DNA from: Nocardioides jishulii
GTDB taxonomy: Bacteria > Actinomycetota > Actinomycetes > Propionibacteriales > Nocardioidaceae
Assembly: GCF_006007965.1 (NCBI RefSeq)
Contig: NZ_CP040748.1
Span: forward strand, 930,001 to 994,000
Length of the DNA: 64,000 bases
Direction of reading: 5' to 3'
Below, one piece after another: positions 1-8,466 of this stretch. The notes beneath the pieces were generated by a model. The model was not told the origin of the DNA. It did not search any database and was given only the letters and a program-made list of their open reading frames with translations. Made by a program: the position numbers and the translations under genes. Numbering within the stretch: the stretch's first letter is position 1; each line of letters begins with the position of its first letter.

Positions 1-2
1 GG

Positions 3-1580
3 GTGGCCAGCCGGCTGGAGCGCGTGATCCAGTGGGTCGTCACGGTCTCACTCACCGTCGTCGCCTTCCTGCCGCTCGACCTGGGGCCGTCGATCGCCTT
101 CGGCGTCATCCCGTGCCTGGGGTGGTCGGCGCTGCGCGCCCCGATGCGCGAGACCTTGGTGCAGCTCCTCGTGGTGGCCACCGCCAGCCACGCGATGACC
201 ATGCAGGGTCTAGGCCCGTTCGCGGTCGACCCCGGCAGCAGCGTCCTGCGGGCCGAGATGCTCACGATCCTGTTCGCGCTGTGGGTCATCGCCTGCGGCC
301 TCACCACCATCCCGTTCTCCCTGGCCGTCGGTGTGCAGCGACGCGAGGCGTGGCAGTCACGCCAGGAGCAGGCGCGGGTGCGGCAGCTCGTGCAGAGCGC
401 CACCAGCGTGGCCATCATCGGCACGGACGCCCACGGACACATCGACCTCTTCAACCCGGGCGCCGAGCTGATCTTCGGCTACACCTCGCACGAGGTGCTG
501 GGCCTGACGCCGAGCATCTTCCTCACTCGCGCCGAGATCGAGCGGGTCGCCCAGGTGCTCGGCACCCGGTCGACGTTCGTCGACGTCGCGTACGCCCTGG
601 CGAGCAGTGAGAACGAGAGCCTCGACCTGGACTTCCTCCGCAAGGACGGCAGCGTCGTGACGTTGCAGTTCTCGATCTCGCGCATCTTCAACGACGACGG
701 CAAGGTGATCGGCTACGTCACCACGGGCGAGGACGTCACGAGCCGGGTCAAGCGCCAGCTCGCCCTCGAGGAGGCGCTGGCCCACGAACGGCTGGCGGTC
801 GAGAACCTCAAGGAGGTCGACCAGGTCAAGGACGCCCTCGTGTCGGGCGTGAGCCACGAGCTGCGCACCCCGATCACCTCGATCCTGGGCTACCTGGAGA
901 TGCTCGAGGACGGCGGTTTCGGTCCGCTCGCCGAGGGCCAGGCCAAGGCGCTCGGCCGGGTCAAGGGCAACAGCAACCGGCTGCTCTCGCTGATCGACGA
1001 CCTGCTGATGCTCTCGCGCATCCAGGACGGCTACCTGGCCGTCGAGAGCACCCGGATCGACCTGCGGGACGTGGTGGCCTCGGCGCGTGACGAGATGGCT
1101 CCGGTCCTCACCGCCTCCGGCCTCACCTTCGACGTGGAGCTGCCCGAGCAACCGGTCGCCGTGGTCGGGGACGCCGAGAGACTCGGGCGTGTGCTCGTCA
1201 ACCTGTTGAGCAACGCGATGAAGTTCACCGACCGCTTCGGCGCCGTGACCGTACGCCTGGCCGTCGAGGGGGCAGACGCCGTCGTCTCGGTCAGCGACAC
1301 CGGCATCGGCATCCCCGAGGGCGAGCAGGACCACCTCTTCGAGCGCTTCTTCCGGGCGACGTCGGCGCGCGAACGCGCCATCCAGGGCAGCGGGCTCGGC
1401 CTCGCCATCGCGCGTGCCCTCGTCCAGTCGCACGGTGGCGGCATCGAGGTCCAGTCCCAGGTCGACGTCGGCTCGACCTTCGTGATCCGCCTGCCGCTCG
1501 AGGAGGCCCTCTCCGTGATCGAGCAGGCCCCGGGGCCGCCGCAGGAGCAGGAGACCGCGGGCGCCCCGGCGGGTCGCTGA
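3..1580 (+). CDS. Sensor histidine kinase with PAS domain (5' end truncated)
   Basis: Membrane sensor histidine kinase whose signal is unknown. About the first 110 residues form several hydrophobic spans, possibly the end of a MASE1-like sensor. A PAS domain follows at about 125-250. The dimerisation/phosphoacceptor box SHELRTP has its His at about residue 285. The ATPase domain shows NLLSNAMKFT (N box), DTGIGIP (G1) and GSGLGLAIA (G2). The only start visible in the window is a GTG at base 3, and the membrane part looks too short for a MASE1 domain, so the true start probably lies upstream of the window. No response regulator follows. The C-terminal tail after the ATPase domain is short and rich in Pro, Gln and Ala. 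Confidence 0.88.
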   Translation: MASRLERVIQWVVTVSLTVVAFLPLDLGPSIAFGVIPCLGWSALRAPMRETLVQLLVVATASHAMTMQGLGPFAVDPGSSVLRAEMLTILFALWVIACGLTTIPFSLAVGVQRREAWQSRQEQARVRQLVQSATSVAIIGTDAHGHIDLFNPGAELIFGYTSHEVLGLTPSIFLTRAEIERVAQVLGTRSTFVDVAYALASSENESLDLDFLRKDGSVVTLQFSISRIFNDDGKVIGYVTTGEDVTSRVKRQLALEEALAHERLAVENLKEVDQVKDALVSGVSHELRTPITSILGYLEMLEDGGFGPLAEGQAKALGRVKGNSNRLLSLIDDLLMLSRIQDGYLAVESTRIDLRDVVASARDEMAPVLTASGLTFDVELPEQPVAVVGDAERLGRVLVNLLSNAMKFTDRFGAVTVRLAVEGADAVVSVSDTGIGIPEGEQDHLFERFFRATSARERAIQGSGLGLAIARALVQSHGGGIEVQSQVDVGSTFVIRLPLEEALSVIEQAPGPPQEQETAGAPAGR

Positions 1581-1605
1581 GACGCGCTGAGAGTCACGGA
1601 ACGCG

Positions 1606-1638
1606 AAGGAACCCCCGGTCATCGACCGGGGGTTCCTT
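1606..1638. terminator. Perfect hairpin between kinase and tRNA-His
   Basis: Inverted repeat with arms AAGGAACCCCCGGT and ACCGGGGGTTCCTT around a 5-nt loop. It lies 26 nt after the kinase stop and just beyond the 3' end of the opposing tRNA-His, so it can act as a terminator from both sides. There is no clear U tract, which is common in high-GC actinobacteria. Confidence 0.75.
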
Positions 1639-1644
1639 GCTGAC

Positions 1645-1721
1645 TGGGGTGAGTGACGGGGCTCGAACCCGCGACAACCGCGACCACAACGCGGTGCTCT
1701 ACCAGCTGAGCTACACCCACC
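1645..1721 (-). tRNA. tRNA-His (GTG)
   Basis: Full cloverleaf on the minus strand. The 7-bp acceptor stem is GTGGGTG/CACTCAC, the T loop is TTCGAGC and the anticodon loop is TTGTGGT, giving anticodon GTG. The base before the acceptor stem is G (position 1721) and the discriminator is C, the G-1:C73 pair that marks tRNA-His. The 3' CCA is encoded. Confidence 0.96.
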
Positions 1722-1762
1722 ATGGCGACTTGCTGGGCAAGTCGTGAGGAAGCATAGAGGAC

Positions 1763-2410
1763 TCAGGCGTCCGTTGTGGAATCGGGGGTGGCGCCGCCGT
1801 CACCCAGGCCAGTGATGGAGCCGGCGTACTTCGCGGCGATCTCCTTGGCGGCGGCCGAGTCGGGGCCGGGAGGCGCCACGAAGACGGCCTCGCGGTAGTA
1901 GCGCAGCTCCTCGATGCTCTCCTGGATGTCGGCGAGCGCACGGTGGTTGCCGCGCTTCTCCGGCGCCTGGAAGTAGGCGCGCGGGTACCACCGTCGCGAC
2001 AGCTCCTTGATCGAGGAGACGTCGATGTTGCGGTAGTGCAGGAACCCCTCGAGCCCCTTCATGTCGCGGGCGAGGAAGGCGCGGTCGGTGCCGATGGTGT
2101 TGCCGGCCAGAGGAGGGCGGCTGCCGTCGGGGCAGTGCTCGCGGATGTAGTCCAGGACGAGGGTCTCGGCCTCCTCCATCGTGACGCCGCCGTCGAGCTC
2201 CTCGAGGAGGCCGGACTTCTCGTGCATGTCACGGACGAAGTCGATCATCGTCTCCAGCGCCTCGGCTGGCGGTTTGATGATGACGTCGACCCCCTCACCG
2301 AGCACGTTGAGCTCGAAGTCGGTCACCAGGGCGGCCACCTCGATCAGGGCATCCTTCTCGAGGTCGAGGCCGGTCATCTCGCAGTCGATCCACACCAGTC
2401 GGTCGTTCAC
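1763..2410 (-). CDS. orn: Oligoribonuclease
   Basis: 3'-5' exoribonuclease of the DEDDh family that degrades 2-5 nt RNA, including pGpG from cyclic-di-GMP turnover; cytoplasmic. [10 protein letters not shown] near the N terminus carries the first D and [12 protein letters not shown] carries the third acidic residue, and [14 protein letters not shown] carries the catalytic His and last Asp. I chose the GTG at 2410 (protein starting [11 protein letters not shown], 215 aa) because a TAGTGT -10 box sits 8 nt before it and known actinobacterial Orn proteins start this way as I recall. An upstream GTG at 2422 would add four residues. Divergent from the MauE-like gene. Confidence 0.95.
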   Translation of the reverse strand: MNDRLVWIDCEMTGLDLEKDALIEVAALVTDFELNVLGEGVDVIIKPPAEALETMIDFVRDMHEKSGLLEELDGGVTMEEAETLVLDYIREHCPDGSRPPLAGNTIGTDRAFLARDMKGLEGFLHYRNIDVSSIKELSRRWYPRAYFQAPEKRGNHRALADIQESIEELRYYREAVFVAPPGPDSAAAKEIAAKYAGSITGLGDGGATPDSTTDA

Positions 2411-2418
2411 GCTTGACG

Positions 2419-2424
2419 ACACTA
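2419..2424 (-). promoter_or_regulatory. -10 box of orn (leaderless)
   Basis: TAGTGT on the minus strand, 8 nt before the GTG at 2410, fits an extended actinobacterial pattern in which transcription starts at the initiation codon. No Shine-Dalgarno sequence is present. Confidence 0.45.
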
Positions 2425-2487
2425 CTAGTGGTCACCGACATCCGAGGGGTCATGGGCCCAACGACCGCCGCGTTCCGGGTCGCTGGC

Positions 2488-2493
2488 TAATCT
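2488..2493 (+). promoter_or_regulatory. -10 box of the MauE-like operon
   Basis: TAATCT ends directly before the GTG at 2494 and 6 nt before an in-frame GTG at 2500. If transcription starts at 2500 the mRNA is leaderless and the protein starts at the second GTG. Confidence 0.45.
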
Positions 2494-3051
2494 GTGGACG
2501 TGCAGCCTCCACGCCCCCCGCAGGGAGCAGCTCCCTGGATCGGAACCGCCGCCCGTCTGGTGACCGGTGGGGTCTGGCTGGTCGCCGGAGCGATCAAGCT
2601 GCCCGACCCCTACGAGAGCATCAGTGCTGTCCGGGCGTACGAAGTGCTGCCCGAGTCGCTCGTACCTGCGGTCGGCTACCTCCTGCCCGTCGTGGAGGTG
2701 GCGATCGGCCTGCTCCTGCTGCTGGGCCTGCTGACCCGGGTGAGCGGCCTCGCGTCCGCGATCCTCTTCGCGGTCTTCGTGGCCGGCATCGCGTCGGTGT
2801 GGATCCGGGGGATCGATATCGACTGCGGGTGCTTCGGTGGAGGTGGCGCGAAGGAGGGGGCCTCGGCGGAGTATCCGATCGAGATCGCCCGTGACGCCGC
2901 CCTGCTGCTCCTCTCTGCCTGGTTGGTGTGGCGCCCGCGTACACGGTGGGCGCTGGACAACATGCTCTTCCGCTCGTCCGAGCGGGAACTGGAAAGGAAC
3001 GACGATGGCGAAGAATCCGCCGAAGAAGAACACGCCCGGCAGTCGGGCTGA
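2494..3051 (+). CDS. MauE/DoxX-like integral membrane protein
   Basis: Small membrane protein of about 185 aa with four hydrophobic spans (about residues 15-35, 55-85, 85-105 and 130-145) and a Cys-Gly-Cys pair in DIDCGCFGG between spans 3 and 4. MauE-type proteins pass electrons or support periplasmic disulfide chemistry. The next gene is a membrane-anchored DsbA-like protein overlapping by 47 bp, which supports a shared role in extracytoplasmic thiol redox (inference). The tail is charged and rich in Glu. The start may be the GTG at 2494 or at 2500 (leaderless). Confidence 0.75.
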   Translation: MDVQPPRPPQGAAPWIGTAARLVTGGVWLVAGAIKLPDPYESISAVRAYEVLPESLVPAVGYLLPVVEVAIGLLLLLGLLTRVSGLASAILFAVFVAGIASVWIRGIDIDCGCFGGGGAKEGASAEYPIEIARDAALLLLSAWLVWRPRTRWALDNMLFRSSERELERNDDGEESAEEEHARQSG

Positions 3052-3811
3052 CGAGCGGGCCACCACCGCCGCCAAGCGGGAGGCACGTCGCGAGAAGGCC
3101 GCACGTCAGGCTGCTGCCCTCAAGAAGGCGCAGCAGGCTCGCCAGCGCAAGGAGCGCCTGCTGGTCGGCGGCATCGTCGGCGCCGTGCTGCTCGTCATCG
3201 TCGGCGTCGTCGCGTGGCAGATCTCCCGCAACTCCGGGCCGGTGGCCATCCCCGACAACGCCACGGACAAGTACGGCGTCGCGGTGGGCAAGGCCGACGC
3301 CGAGACCCAGGTCGACATCTACGCCGACTTCCTCTGCCCCGCCTGCAAGACCTTCGAGGGCGCGACGGACGAGCCGCTGAGCCAGCTGGCCGAGGCCGGG
3401 ACGGCGCGGGTCGTCTACAACCCCGTCAGCATCCTCAACGAGTACTCCGACCGGGCCGCCAACGCCTTCGCCGTCGTCCTCGACACCGCCGGTGCCGACG
3501 TCGCGCTGGAGTTCCAGCGGGCGCTCTTCGCTGAGCAGCCCGGCGAGGGTGGCGCGATGCCCGATGACGACTGGCTGATCGACCTCGCCGTCGAGTCCGG
3601 TGCCAAGGAGTCCGAGATCCGCGACGACATCGAGGACATGAAGTACGAGAAGTGGGTGAAGGAGGCGACGCAGGAGGCTGAGCGTCGCGGACTCCGAGGG
3701 ACCCCGACGATCTTCATCAACGACACCCAGCTCGAGCCGCAGGAAGCGCTGACGCAGATCCAGCAGCTGGCCCAGGCCTCGGGCGGGTCGGGAGAGGAGG
3801 ACACGAACTGA
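3005..3811 (+). CDS. Membrane-anchored DsbA-family thiol:disulfide oxidoreductase
   Basis: Protein of 268 aa. A very basic, Ala/Lys/Arg-rich cytoplasmic stretch (residues 1-50) is followed by one membrane span (about 51-73) and an exported thioredoxin-fold domain of DsbA_4/DsbA type. The active site is CPAC at residues 111-114 (DFLCPACKTFE), and the cis-Pro loop is RGTPTIFIN near the C terminus. The ATG at 3005 has a good ribosome site (GGAAAGGA) and lies inside the end of the upstream gene, so the two are translationally linked. Likely role: oxidation or repair of disulfides in secreted proteins. The partner oxidase is probably the MauE-like protein, but that is inference. Confidence 0.85.
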   Translation: MAKNPPKKNTPGSRADERATTAAKREARREKAARQAAALKKAQQARQRKERLLVGGIVGAVLLVIVGVVAWQISRNSGPVAIPDNATDKYGVAVGKADAETQVDIYADFLCPACKTFEGATDEPLSQLAEAGTARVVYNPVSILNEYSDRAANAFAVVLDTAGADVALEFQRALFAEQPGEGGAMPDDDWLIDLAVESGAKESEIRDDIEDMKYEKWVKEATQEAERRGLRGTPTIFINDTQLEPQEALTQIQQLAQASGGSGEEDTN

Positions 3812-4065
3812 TGCACGTCGTCACTGTCCAGCGCTGGGTCATGAGCGTGCTGGTGCTCACCACTGCCCTGCACTTCGTGGGCGGTCTGCTGATCCTCGCG
3901 GTCACGCTCGACCGCCCGGACGCCTTCTGGGTGCTCACCATCATCTCGATGATCGTCACCGCGTTGTCGATCGTGGGCGCCCGCCTGCTCCACCAGACCT
4001 CCGCGCTCACCTGGTGGCTGCTGGTGGCCTTGCTCCCGTTGGCCATCTCGCTCTACTTCCGCTGA
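3811..4065 (+). CDS. Small hypothetical membrane protein (84 aa)
   Basis: Three predicted hydrophobic spans fill nearly the whole protein. Its ATG overlaps the TGA of the DsbA-like gene (TGATG), so it is translationally coupled to it. I do not recognise the family. By position it is probably an accessory membrane component of the MauE/DsbA-like operon. Confidence 0.7.
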   Translation: MHVVTVQRWVMSVLVLTTALHFVGGLLILAVTLDRPDAFWVLTIISMIVTALSIVGARLLHQTSALTWWLLVALLPLAISLYFR

Positions 4066-4072
4066 GTCGGCT

Positions 4073-4120
4073 CCAGCCGGTCAGCCCGTCTCGCAGTGGC
4101 GAGCGTGGCTGACCGGCTGG
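4073..4120 (+). terminator. Long hairpin terminator
   Basis: Arms CCAGCCGGTCAGCC (4073-4086) and GGCTGACCGGCTGG (4107-4120) match perfectly over 14 bp. The loop holds a second nested stem, CTCGC/GCGAG. It begins 8 nt after the small membrane protein stop and ends 12 nt before the deaminase ATG, so it separates two transcription units or controls the second. Confidence 0.75.
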
Positions 4121-4132
4121 CACACTCGCTCG

Positions 4133-5197
4133 ATGACCTTCGCCGAGCCGTCCGGACGACTCCACGACTTCATCGCAGGCCTGCCGAAGGTCGAGCTGCA
4201 CGTGCACCACGTCGGGTCCGCGTCACCGCGGATCGTGCAGCAGCTGGCGGAGCGCCACCCGGGCACGGTCCCGAGCGACCCCGACCAGCTTCGGGCGTTC
4301 TACGAGTTCCGCGACTTCGCCCACTTCATCGAGGTCTACCTCGCCGTGGTGGACCTGCTGAAGGAGCCGGAGGACATCCGGATGCTCACCTACGAGGTCG
4401 CCCGTGACCTCGCCCGCCAGAACGTCCGCTACGCCGAGCTGACCTGCACGCCCTACACGTCGGTGCTCCCGCACGAGGCGGGGCGAGGCATGTCGATCGA
4501 GGACTACACCGACGCGATCGAGGAGGGGCGGGTCGCGGCCGAGGCCGAGTTCGGTGTCGTGCTGCGATGGATCTACGACATCCCGGGGGAGTCGGGCATA
4601 CCCGCTGCCGACGAGACGCTGCGCTTCGCGCTGGACTACCCACCGGTTGCCCTGGTGGGCTTCGGCCTGGGTGGTCCTGAGATCGGCGTACCGCGCCCCC
4701 AGTTCCAACGGCACTTCGAGGCAGCCAGGGCAGCTGGGCTGCACTCGGTCCCGCACGCCGGGGAGACCACGGGGCCGGAGACCGTGTGGGACGCCATCAG
4801 GTTGCTCGGCGCCGAACGGATCGGTCACGGGACCACGGCCGCCCAGGACCCGGTGCTCCTGGAGTACCTCGCCGCCCACCGCATCCCGTTGGAGGTCTGC
4901 CCGACGTCCAACGTCGCCACCGGGGCGGTCGAGTCGCTGGCCGCCCACCCGCTCCGCGCGTTCCGCGACGCCGGGGTGCTGCTGTCGATCAACTCCGACG
5001 ACCCGCCGATGTTCGACACCGACCTCAACCGCGAGTACGCGGTGGCGGCCGAGATGCTGCACCTCGACGAGCGTGGTGTCGCCGACCTGGCGATCGCGGG
5101 GGTGGATGCCTCGTTCGCCCCGGACGAGCTGAAGGCGAACCTGCGCGCGGAGATCGACGGCTGGACGACGGCTTGGCTCGCCGGAGAGGCAGACTGA
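4133..5197 (+). CDS. add: Adenosine deaminase family enzyme
   Basis: Zinc-dependent amidohydrolase-fold deaminase, 354 aa, the usual length. Visible motifs: metal-binding HVH at residues 23-25 (KVELHVHHVGS), HAGE with the metal His and catalytic region, IGHG, and NSDDPPMF with the catalytic Asp pair. The family releases ammonia from adenosine or deoxyadenosine. The HHVGS signature after the HxH motif is typical of an actinobacterial subgroup, some related members of which deaminate aminodeoxyfutalosine in menaquinone synthesis, so the substrate is not certain; no mqn genes are nearby. Followed after 4 nt by an acetyltransferase gene. Confidence 0.85.
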   Translation: MTFAEPSGRLHDFIAGLPKVELHVHHVGSASPRIVQQLAERHPGTVPSDPDQLRAFYEFRDFAHFIEVYLAVVDLLKEPEDIRMLTYEVARDLARQNVRYAELTCTPYTSVLPHEAGRGMSIEDYTDAIEEGRVAAEAEFGVVLRWIYDIPGESGIPAADETLRFALDYPPVALVGFGLGGPEIGVPRPQFQRHFEAARAAGLHSVPHAGETTGPETVWDAIRLLGAERIGHGTTAAQDPVLLEYLAAHRIPLEVCPTSNVATGAVESLAAHPLRAFRDAGVLLSINSDDPPMFDTDLNREYAVAAEMLHLDERGVADLAIAGVDASFAPDELKANLRAEIDGWTTAWLAGEAD

Positions 5198-5201
5198 CCC
5201 C

Positions 5202-5798
5202 ATGGCTCGCCACACCGACTCGACGTCCGAGACCGCTGCACCGCTGATCCCGACGATGCGCGACCGCATGGTCGCCGGACAGCCGTACGTCGTCGACGGC
5301 ACCGTCCGCGTGGCGCTGGCCCGCGGCCAGGAACGAGCCGACCTCTTCAACGAGACGACGGGCGAGGATCCGGAGACGCGTCGCGCGCTCCTGCGTGACC
5401 TGCTGGGCAGCCTCGGTGAGGGCGTCGAGGTGCGTGGTCCGGTCCACGTCGACGTCGGTCGTAACCTCCACCTGGGGGCACGCACGTTCGTCAATGCCAA
5501 CCTCGTCGCGCTGGACCGTGCCCCGATCCGCGTGGGTGAAGGCGTGCAGATCGGACCCAACGTGCAGCTCCTGACTCCGGTGCACCCGCTCGACCCCGCG
5601 AAGCGTCGCGACGGTTGGGAGGGGGCAGAGCCCGTGACCATCGGCGACAACGTCGTGCTCGGCGGCGGCGTCACCGTCTGCCCGGGCGTCACGATCGGTG
5701 ACGACACCGTGGTGGGGGCGGGATCGGTGGTCGCCAGCGACCTGCCCGCCGGCGTACTGGCCGTGGGCAACCCGGCGAAGGTGATCCGCCAGCTCTGA
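5202..5798 (+). CDS. maa: Maltose/galactoside O-acetyltransferase-like hexapeptide protein
   Basis: Left-handed beta-helix acyltransferase of the LacA/Maa/NodL group, 198 aa. An N-terminal Mac domain region (TMRDRMVAGQPY) is followed by a Phe-Asn-rich linker and hexapeptide repeats such as VRVGEGVQIGPNV and VTIGDNVVLGGGVTVCPGV. The catalytic His lies in TPVHPLD. It would move acetyl from acetyl-CoA to a sugar hydroxyl. It starts 4 nt after the deaminase stop, so the two are one operon. The sugar substrate cannot be read from sequence. Confidence 0.85.
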   Translation: MARHTDSTSETAAPLIPTMRDRMVAGQPYVVDGTVRVALARGQERADLFNETTGEDPETRRALLRDLLGSLGEGVEVRGPVHVDVGRNLHLGARTFVNANLVALDRAPIRVGEGVQIGPNVQLLTPVHPLDPAKRRDGWEGAEPVTIGDNVVLGGGVTVCPGVTIGDDTVVGAGSVVASDLPAGVLAVGNPAKVIRQL

Positions 5799-5845
5799 CC
5801 TACTACTGCGTGGTCGGGACTCGACATCACTTGGGGCATCGCGGT

Positions 5846-7138
5846 CTACCTCCGTCGGTGGAACCGTAGGTCGCCGTTGGCCATCCGACTGGTGTCGTAG
5901 CCGGGGTCGTGGGCTCGGTGGTGATGGTGGGAGCAAAGAAGCGCGGCGTTGTCGAGATCGGTGGCGCCGCCCTGCGACCAGGGGACGAGGTGGTGGGCTT
6001 CGGACCAGGTGCCGGGGATGTCGCAGCCTTCGGCGCGGCAGGTCTGGTCGCGCAGGGCGAGTGCGCGGCGTTGGGCCTTGCTGAAGAGTCGTGAGGCCCG
6101 CCCGAGGTCGAGCACTTCGGAGTCGGTGCCCAGGACGGCGGGGATGATCTTGGCGTTGCAGGCGAGGCGTCGGGCTTGGGCGGCGGTGAGGGTGTCGAAC
6201 CCGTCGCCGGGGACTCCGTTGTCCAGGGTCGCGGTGCCGATGCCGTCGCGCAGGGCGTCCAGGGTGATCGTGACGGTCACGTTGGTGGCGTCGCCGCCGT
6301 GGATGGGCAGGCGCTTCGGGTCGAGGGCCTCGAGGAGCTGGGCGAAGGCTTCGGCCATGCGGCGTGGGTGGGACACCTGCACGCCGAAGCCGGTCTGCTC
6401 GTCGGCGTCGCGGTCGTTGCCGGTGTCGTCCTGAGCGGCGTTGCTTCGGACCGCGCCATCGGCCAGCCGTGGGTTGGTGAAGGCGTGGAGGTAGGTCGCC
6501 AACCTCGCGGCGGTGGCGTCGGGCACGATCGCGCTGATCCGACTTGTCCCGTCGCCCAGCGCACGGATGCGGAGTCGCTGACGCTCCTGGGCATGCTTCT
6601 CGGCCTCAGCCAGCCGGCGGGCTTCTTCGTCCTCGAACCGGTCGGGGTCGACGACTTCGAGGATCCGGCGGCCAAGCCTCGCGAGGTCCGTGGGGTCGTG
6701 ATCAGCGGCGAGCTCCACCAGCCTCACCTCGGCTGCCTCGATCACGTCGGCTCCCACGCGGGACGGCAGCTCATCCACCGCCGCTGCGATGACGCGCGCC
6801 TGGGCGATCGACACCTGCCCCTCACGGACCGCCCGCGCCAGGGTGAGCCGCTGCCGGTCCAACGCCGTCGCCAAGCGCAGATCTGCGGCGGCGTCGCCGC
6901 GGCGTACGTGCCCGTGGTGGGCCAGCCAGGTCGCGATCGAGCGGAACCCTTCGCCCTCGGCGACGTCACCGGCCGCAGCCATGACCCGCAGCCGCAGCTC
7001 GGCCACGCGCGACTCCGCGTCCGCCAGGGCGAGGAGTGCATCCGCCTTCTCGTCGGTCCGCATGAAGGTCGGGTTCACGTCGGCCACCGACTTCAGCGAC
7101 GAGCTGATCGACGCAGCCACAACGTTCACCGGATGCAC
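5846..7138 (-). CDS. 13E12-repeat (DUF222) HNH endonuclease-like protein
   Basis: 430-aa member of the DUF222/13E12 family common in actinobacteria. Residues about 20-330 are the helical DUF222 domain (FMRTDEKADALLALADAE, DLRLATALDRQ, TVTITLDALRDG). The C terminus is an HNH nuclease fold with CRAEGCD, EAHHLVPWSQGG, LDNAALLCSHHHHRAHD. I chose the GTG at 7138 because GGGGAGG lies 7 nt before it and homologs start near HPV; an upstream GTG at 7270 would add 44 atypical residues and has no ribosome site. A perfect LexA box lies about 180 bp upstream. The family's molecular role is not settled. Confidence 0.88.
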   Translation of the reverse strand: MHPVNVVAASISSSLKSVADVNPTFMRTDEKADALLALADAESRVAELRLRVMAAAGDVAEGEGFRSIATWLAHHGHVRRGDAAADLRLATALDRQRLTLARAVREGQVSIAQARVIAAAVDELPSRVGADVIEAAEVRLVELAADHDPTDLARLGRRILEVVDPDRFEDEEARRLAEAEKHAQERQRLRIRALGDGTSRISAIVPDATAARLATYLHAFTNPRLADGAVRSNAAQDDTGNDRDADEQTGFGVQVSHPRRMAEAFAQLLEALDPKRLPIHGGDATNVTVTITLDALRDGIGTATLDNGVPGDGFDTLTAAQARRLACNAKIIPAVLGTDSEVLDLGRASRLFSKAQRRALALRDQTCRAEGCDIPGTWSEAHHLVPWSQGGATDLDNAALLCSHHHHRAHDPGYDTSRMANGDLRFHRRR

Positions 7139-7312
7139 GACCCCACCTCCCCACGACCACGACTCGGCACGCCACGTCTGTGGCGTCTGCTGGTCGTTGC
7201 TCCTGGAGGCCCGGACCTGCCGGACGATCACGTCACCCTCGCAACTGGACCCACCGTCTCCGGATGCCACCGCGAGGCGGTGACCCGGTGCCCTGAGCGA
7301 GAACCTGCGACG

Positions 7313-7334
7313 ACTCTATCGAACGCACGTTCGA
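7313..7334 (-). promoter_or_regulatory. LexA (SOS) box plus -10 of the HNH gene
   Basis: TCGAACGCACGTTCGA at 7319-7334 is a perfect match to the mycobacterial/actinobacterial LexA operator TCGAAC-N4-GTTCGA. On the minus strand it is followed at once by TAGAGT (7318-7313), a good -10 box, so LexA bound here would block the promoter reading into the 13E12/HNH gene. DNA-damage control of 13E12 genes has been reported in Mycobacterium tuberculosis. Confidence 0.8.
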
Positions 7335-7395
7335 ATCGACAATGCCCCATCCTGAGGATGTTCGGTGTGCTGCGGGGTGGTGATGGAACCACCCC

Positions 7396-7962
7396 TCAAT
7401 CCGTCTCCGCCTCCGCGAACGCGGGGTGACGGCTCCCGACCTCACGCGCGATCGCCAGGTGGCCGCCCAGGTAGGCGCTGGCGCCCAGAACGGTTGCTCC
7501 GCCCAGGGCGAGCGCGGCTCCGGCCCGGTGGTGACCGCGTCGCCGGGCGACCCAGGAGCCGGCGTAGGCGCCGAACGTGACCACGATGCTCCCGGCATGC
7601 ACCAGGCCTACGCGCTTCTCGCGTTCCCCGGACGTCGACCACTCGGCCCAGCCGGCCCAAGCTGTGGGGGCGATGGTCAGCAGTCCTACGCCGACAAGTC
7701 GCTGCGCCGCGGGGGATGACTCACGCCCGCCGAAGAGGTCGAGCACGGTCGCCGATGTCCAGGAGCCGATGACGGCGTCGGTGAGCAATGGGTGGAGGGC
7801 GTGCCCCAGCCACTCGCCGCGCAGGAACGAGCCGCGTGCGCCCGTGGCGAACAGGAAGCGCACCTTGGGCTCCATCGCGTGGACCGCGCCGTCGAGGCTC
7901 GTGGCCTCCTCGAGCTGCCGGGTCCAGCGCACGAGGGCTGGAGCCTTGTCGACCGCACTCAT
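7396..7962 (-). CDS. DUF2231-type membrane protein
   Basis: 188-aa integral membrane protein with four hydrophobic segments. The signature GHALHPLLTDAVIGSWTSA early in the chain fits DUF2231 proteins (predicted heme-type or redox membrane proteins of unknown function). The N-terminal 40 residues are cytoplasmic-looking. The ATG at 7962 has a strong ribosome site (GGAGGCACC). A single gene with no obvious partner; the YnfA-like gene upstream on the same strand ends 80 nt away. Confidence 0.8.
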   Translation of the reverse strand: MSAVDKAPALVRWTRQLEEATSLDGAVHAMEPKVRFLFATGARGSFLRGEWLGHALHPLLTDAVIGSWTSATVLDLFGGRESSPAAQRLVGVGLLTIAPTAWAGWAEWSTSGEREKRVGLVHAGSIVVTFGAYAGSWVARRRGHHRAGAALALGGATVLGASAYLGGHLAIAREVGSRHPAFAEAETD

Positions 7963-8042
7963 GGTGCCTCCCGTGTCCGGCGCGAACGGTGGACCGGCCG
8001 CGATCCCACCACCGTGCCCGGCGGGGCGGCGCGGGTCAAGGG

Positions 8043-8378
8043 TCAGGCCGTGCGTGGGGCGTACATGATGACGGCGACGCCGACCAGGCAGATCAGGGCG
8101 CCCGCGACGTCGAACCGGTCCGGCTTGAAGCCGTCGACCGCCATGCCCCAGAGCAGCGACCCGGCCACGAAGACGCCGCCGTACGCCGCCAGGATGCGCC
8201 CGAAGTTTGCGTCGGGCTGGAGTGTGGCGACGAAGCCGTAGATGCCGAGCGCGATGATGCCGGCACCGATCCACAGCCAGCCGCGGTGCTCGCGCACGCC
8301 CTGCCAGACCAGCCAGGCGCCGCCGATCTCGGCGACCGCGGCGAGGGCGAAGAGCGTCGTTGATCGCAGCATGTCCAC
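8043..8378 (-). CDS. YnfA/UPF0060 family small membrane protein
   Basis: 111 aa with four membrane spans, matching the YnfA (UPF0060) family in length and motifs: [40 protein letters not shown] and [21 protein letters not shown]. The family resembles small multidrug resistance transporters and has been linked to efflux in some species; the substrate here is unknown. The start may be M1 or M3. Confidence 0.85.
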   Translation of the reverse strand: MDMLRSTTLFALAAVAEIGGAWLVWQGVREHRGWLWIGAGIIALGIYGFVATLQPDANFGRILAAYGGVFVAGSLLWGMAVDGFKPDRFDVAGALICLVGVAVIMYAPRTA

Positions 8379-8466
8379 GCGGCCATTGTGCGCGAGCTCG
8401 GCCGCCGAGGTGGGACGTGCCCGGGTTAACTTGACAAAGTGTAGTGACTAGGTGTTGATTACTCCC

